Origin: JBEKEX01 sp050013615
GTDB taxonomy: Bacteria; Chloroflexota; Anaerolineae; Anaerolineales; Anaerolineaceae
Length of the DNA: 6,894 nucleotides
Reading direction: 5' to 3'
Assembly: GCA_050013615.1 (NCBI GenBank)
Contig: JBEKEX010000145.1
Span: 1-6,894 of the forward strand
Shown in pieces: positions 6,434 through 6,894 of the stretch (its first letter is position 1; each line of letters begins with the position of its first letter). The notes below the pieces were generated by a model. It had not been told where the DNA came from and did not search any database. It saw nothing but the letters and a program-made list of their open reading frames with translations. Position numbers and translations under genes: made by a program.

Positions 6434-6894
6434 ATGACAAACAGCCTTGAACATCTCATCGCCGTGCAATGTGAGCTTGGTGAAAATCCCCTATGGGGTG
6501 TGGGGGAAAACGCCTTCTACTGGACAGATATTATCGGCCGGTGCATCTATCGCTACTTCCCCACTAGCGGAAAGCAGGAACGCTTCGAGACCGACGTCCA
6601 GGTGGGATGCTTTGCTTTCCGGCGCAAAGGGGGCTTGGTGATGGGCGCTAAAAACGGGCTGGCATTTTGGGATTTCCGTGATAAAAAAGTCGATTTTCTG
6701 ACTCGCTTCGACGACATTATCTCCCCAGCGCGTTTCAACGATGGCAAAGTCGACCGCCAGGGGCGATTTTGGGCTGGGGCGATGAGCGACCTTCCGGAAA
6801 ACAAGCTCTACCGCCTGGATAGCGCCCATCGAGTTGCCGTGATGGAAAGCGGCGTTACCATCGCCAATGGCCTCGGTTGGAGCCCGGATGATCG
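6434..6894 (+). CDS. SMP-30/gluconolactonase/regucalcin family protein (5' part, cut by window edge)
   Basis: The first 153 residues are visible. The family folds as a six-bladed beta-propeller with a central divalent metal and hydrolyses sugar lactones or related esters. Here E17 in CELGENPLW aligns with the first metal ligand of human SMP-30, R100 and N102 in RFNDGKVD with substrate-contact residues, and N145 in IANGLGWSPDD with another metal ligand (alignment from memory). Strand repeats such as AFYWTDIIGRCIYRY and GRFWAGAM fit propeller blades. There is no signal peptide, so it is probably cytoplasmic. The ATG is preceded by AAGGGA (6421-6426) eight bases upstream and by the divergent promoter. 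The full family length is about 290-300 residues, so about half is missing beyond the right edge. The exact lactone substrate cannot be told. Confidence 0.9.
   Translation, partial: MTNSLEHLIAVQCELGENPLWGVGENAFYWTDIIGRCIYRYFPTSGKQERFETDVQVGCFAFRRKGGLVMGAKNGLAFWDFRDKKVDFLTRFDDIISPARFNDGKVDRQGRFWAGAMSDLPENKLYRLDSAHRVAVMESGVTIANGLGWSPDD

Noticed and set aside
6091..6450. 119-codon plus-strand open frame across the lipoprotein start
   Set aside because: It is antisense to a clear signal peptide and runs through both divergent promoters.

Overview
The window reads like a chromosomal segment of a free-living bacterium of moderate GC content. No phage, plasmid, insertion sequence, tRNA, rRNA or CRISPR features were seen. 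The Chloroflexota (perhaps class Anaerolineae) assignment is inference: it rests on the overall flavour of the proteins (fused FtcD, a short Dcd, a receiver plus CpaE-like ATPase, Thr/Pro-rich lipoproteins) and was not tested by search.

Layout. A partial minus-strand gene at 1-616 encodes a response-regulator receiver fused to a CpaE/TadZ-like MinD-family ATPase with degenerate nucleotide-binding motifs. A 215-base divergent intergenic region (617-831) follows. A plus-strand run of five genes then fills 832-5689: bifunctional formiminotransferase-cyclodeaminase (ftcD), an exported M23 metallopeptidase overlapping it by four bases, dCTP deaminase (dcd), an eight-helix membrane protein of unknown function, and a dual-specificity-type protein phosphatase overlapping the membrane protein by four bases. 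Next come a minus-strand lipoprotein (5763-6272) and, divergent from it, the start of an SMP-30/gluconolactonase-family gene (6434 to the right edge).

How the genes work together. FtcD feeds one-carbon units from formiminoglutamate into the tetrahydrofolate pool, and Dcd makes dUTP, the precursor of the dUMP that folate-dependent thymidylate synthesis uses. A folate/thymidylate link is therefore possible but inferential. The M23 peptidase acts outside the membrane and looks like a translational passenger of ftcD. The membrane protein and phosphatase are the most tightly paired unit of unknown role.

The best regulatory structure is between the last two genes, where two sigma70-like promoters (both with 17-base spacers) stand back to back with their -35 boxes 16 bases apart. 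The leader of ftcD has an exact TATAAT and an inverted repeat whose right arm covers part of the ribosome binding site. No convincing intrinsic terminator was found. I do not see a clearly new multi-gene system. The candidates worth following are the membrane protein/phosphatase pair and the receiver-ATPase with an intact receiver but a degenerate ATPase.
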